Of a stretch of 49,967 nucleotides of DNA, positions 49,836 to 49,967 are shown in pieces (within the stretch, counting starts at the first letter, position 1; the number at the start of each line of letters is the position of its first letter). The notes beneath the pieces were generated by a model. It made no database searches, had not been told where the DNA came from, and was given only the letters and a program-made list of their open reading frames with translations. The stretch is from NCBI GenBank assembly GCA_025354385.1, contig JANXMZ010000038.1, positions 1 through 49,967 of the forward strand, given 5' to 3'. The position numbers were made by a program, and so were the translations under genes. This DNA comes from Bacteroidota bacterium (GTDB taxonomy: Bacteria > Bacteroidota > Bacteroidia > NS11-12g > UBA955).

Positions 49836-49967
49836 CTATGTTTGAGGGACGTCGCATGAACCGGCCGGTTTTTTGAGATGTAGTTTTTTTTGGTACCTCA
49901 AGGGAAGTTCTGTGAGGAACGAACAGAAATCACCCGTACCACGAAGGTAGCATTGATGCCTTTTAAA
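49836..49967 (-). other. possible C-terminal CDS fragment cut by the right edge
   Basis: On the minus strand one frame is open from the window end for 43 codons to TAG at 49838-49836 (pieces: YLRGTGDFCSFLTELPLR, HLKKPAGSCDVPQT). Base composition is richer in G+C than the neighbourhood, which suggests imported DNA such as the end of an insertion element. It could equally be a chance frame. Confidence 0.25.

Larger units (their letters stand above)
49468..49967. other. gene-poor right end of the window
   Basis: No full gene is supported in these 500 nt. Contents: a 14-bp-arm palindrome (49594-49623); a promoter-like TAacTTTG (49648-49655) without a good -33 box; a 43-codon frame from an ATG at 49714 to a TGA at 49845 (M-Q-V-F-R-K-L-H-C-F-F-G) that matches nothing I know; and, from about 49836, sequence of clearly higher GC than its surroundings, covered by an open minus-strand frame. 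Confidence 0.5.

Noticed and set aside
49714..49845. 43-codon frame at the right end
   Set aside because: No recognisable domain, and the promoter-like box at 49648 has no -33 partner; chance frame or remnant.
1..49967. CRISPR arrays, tRNA, rRNA, tmRNA, riboswitches, prophage
   Set aside because: No spaced direct-repeat array, no tRNA T-loop in a plausible cloverleaf, and no known RNA core motif was noticed; genes with phage functions are absent.

Overview
The window looks like a chromosomal piece of an aerobic, AT-rich member of the Bacteroidota (Chitinophagales/Sphingobacteriales-like). This rests on a TonB-dependent receptor with an N-terminal carboxypeptidase-regulatory-like domain, a PorV-type outer-membrane protein, two proteins with type IX secretion (T9SS) C-terminal domains, many beta-barrel proteins and LxxC lipoproteins, the skp-skp-murI order, and promoters of the Bacteroidota type (TTTG, 19-21 bp, TAnnTTTG) with no clear Shine-Dalgarno sites. 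No phage, CRISPR, rRNA or tRNA is visible. Both edges carry short open frames cut by the window end.

Layout. 0.2-6.4 kb: an ABC-2 exporter pair, a small lipoprotein, a GH3-family protein, a cyclophilin lipoprotein, a HIT protein and GreA. 6.4-15.4 kb: a three-gene envelope cluster on the minus strand (TonB receptor, 1313-residue T9SS cargo, PorV-like protein) closed by a strong terminator. 15.5-20.6 kb: a D-2-hydroxyacid dehydrogenase, murI and two Skp/OmpH chaperones, diverging from accC. 20.6-30.2 kb: paaD, a HEAT-cyclophilin fusion, the overlapping panD/flippase-like/rfaE2 set, several unrecognised envelope proteins, a glycosyltransferase and a sirtuin.

30.2-40.0 kb is the most striking part: ten minus-strand genes with gaps of 5 to 51 nt, in the order persulfide dioxygenase (CstB-like), hmgA, hppD, 3-hydroxyanthranilate dioxygenase, kynurenine monooxygenase, fatty-acid desaturase, tryptophan 2,3-dioxygenase, paaA, paaB, paaC. 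All belong to O2-consuming enzymes. The O2-independent steps of the same pathways (kynureninase, formamidase, fumarylacetoacetase, paaE/G/Z/J) are absent. The operon seems grouped by use of molecular oxygen, and its 207-nt upstream region holds an FNR/CRP-like dyad.

40.2-46.2 kb: a PspC-domain protein, a decayed lipoprotein gene, a short SSB without the acidic tail, a hybrid histidine kinase with a sigma-54 response regulator, and a 40-residue cationic membrane peptide. The short ssb and the peptide share a 40-bp element made of 10-bp (helically phased) repeats in front of matching promoters, which suggests an unknown common regulon. 46.2-50 kb: a small membrane protein, a secreted S15/CocE-type hydrolase with a T9SS domain, a beta-barrel protein, and a gene-poor end with a 14-bp-arm palindrome.

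Several starts were placed downstream of the longest possible frame because the extension runs through the promoter (TTTGCA) or into the preceding gene. All functions come from reading motifs by eye; no database search was run.
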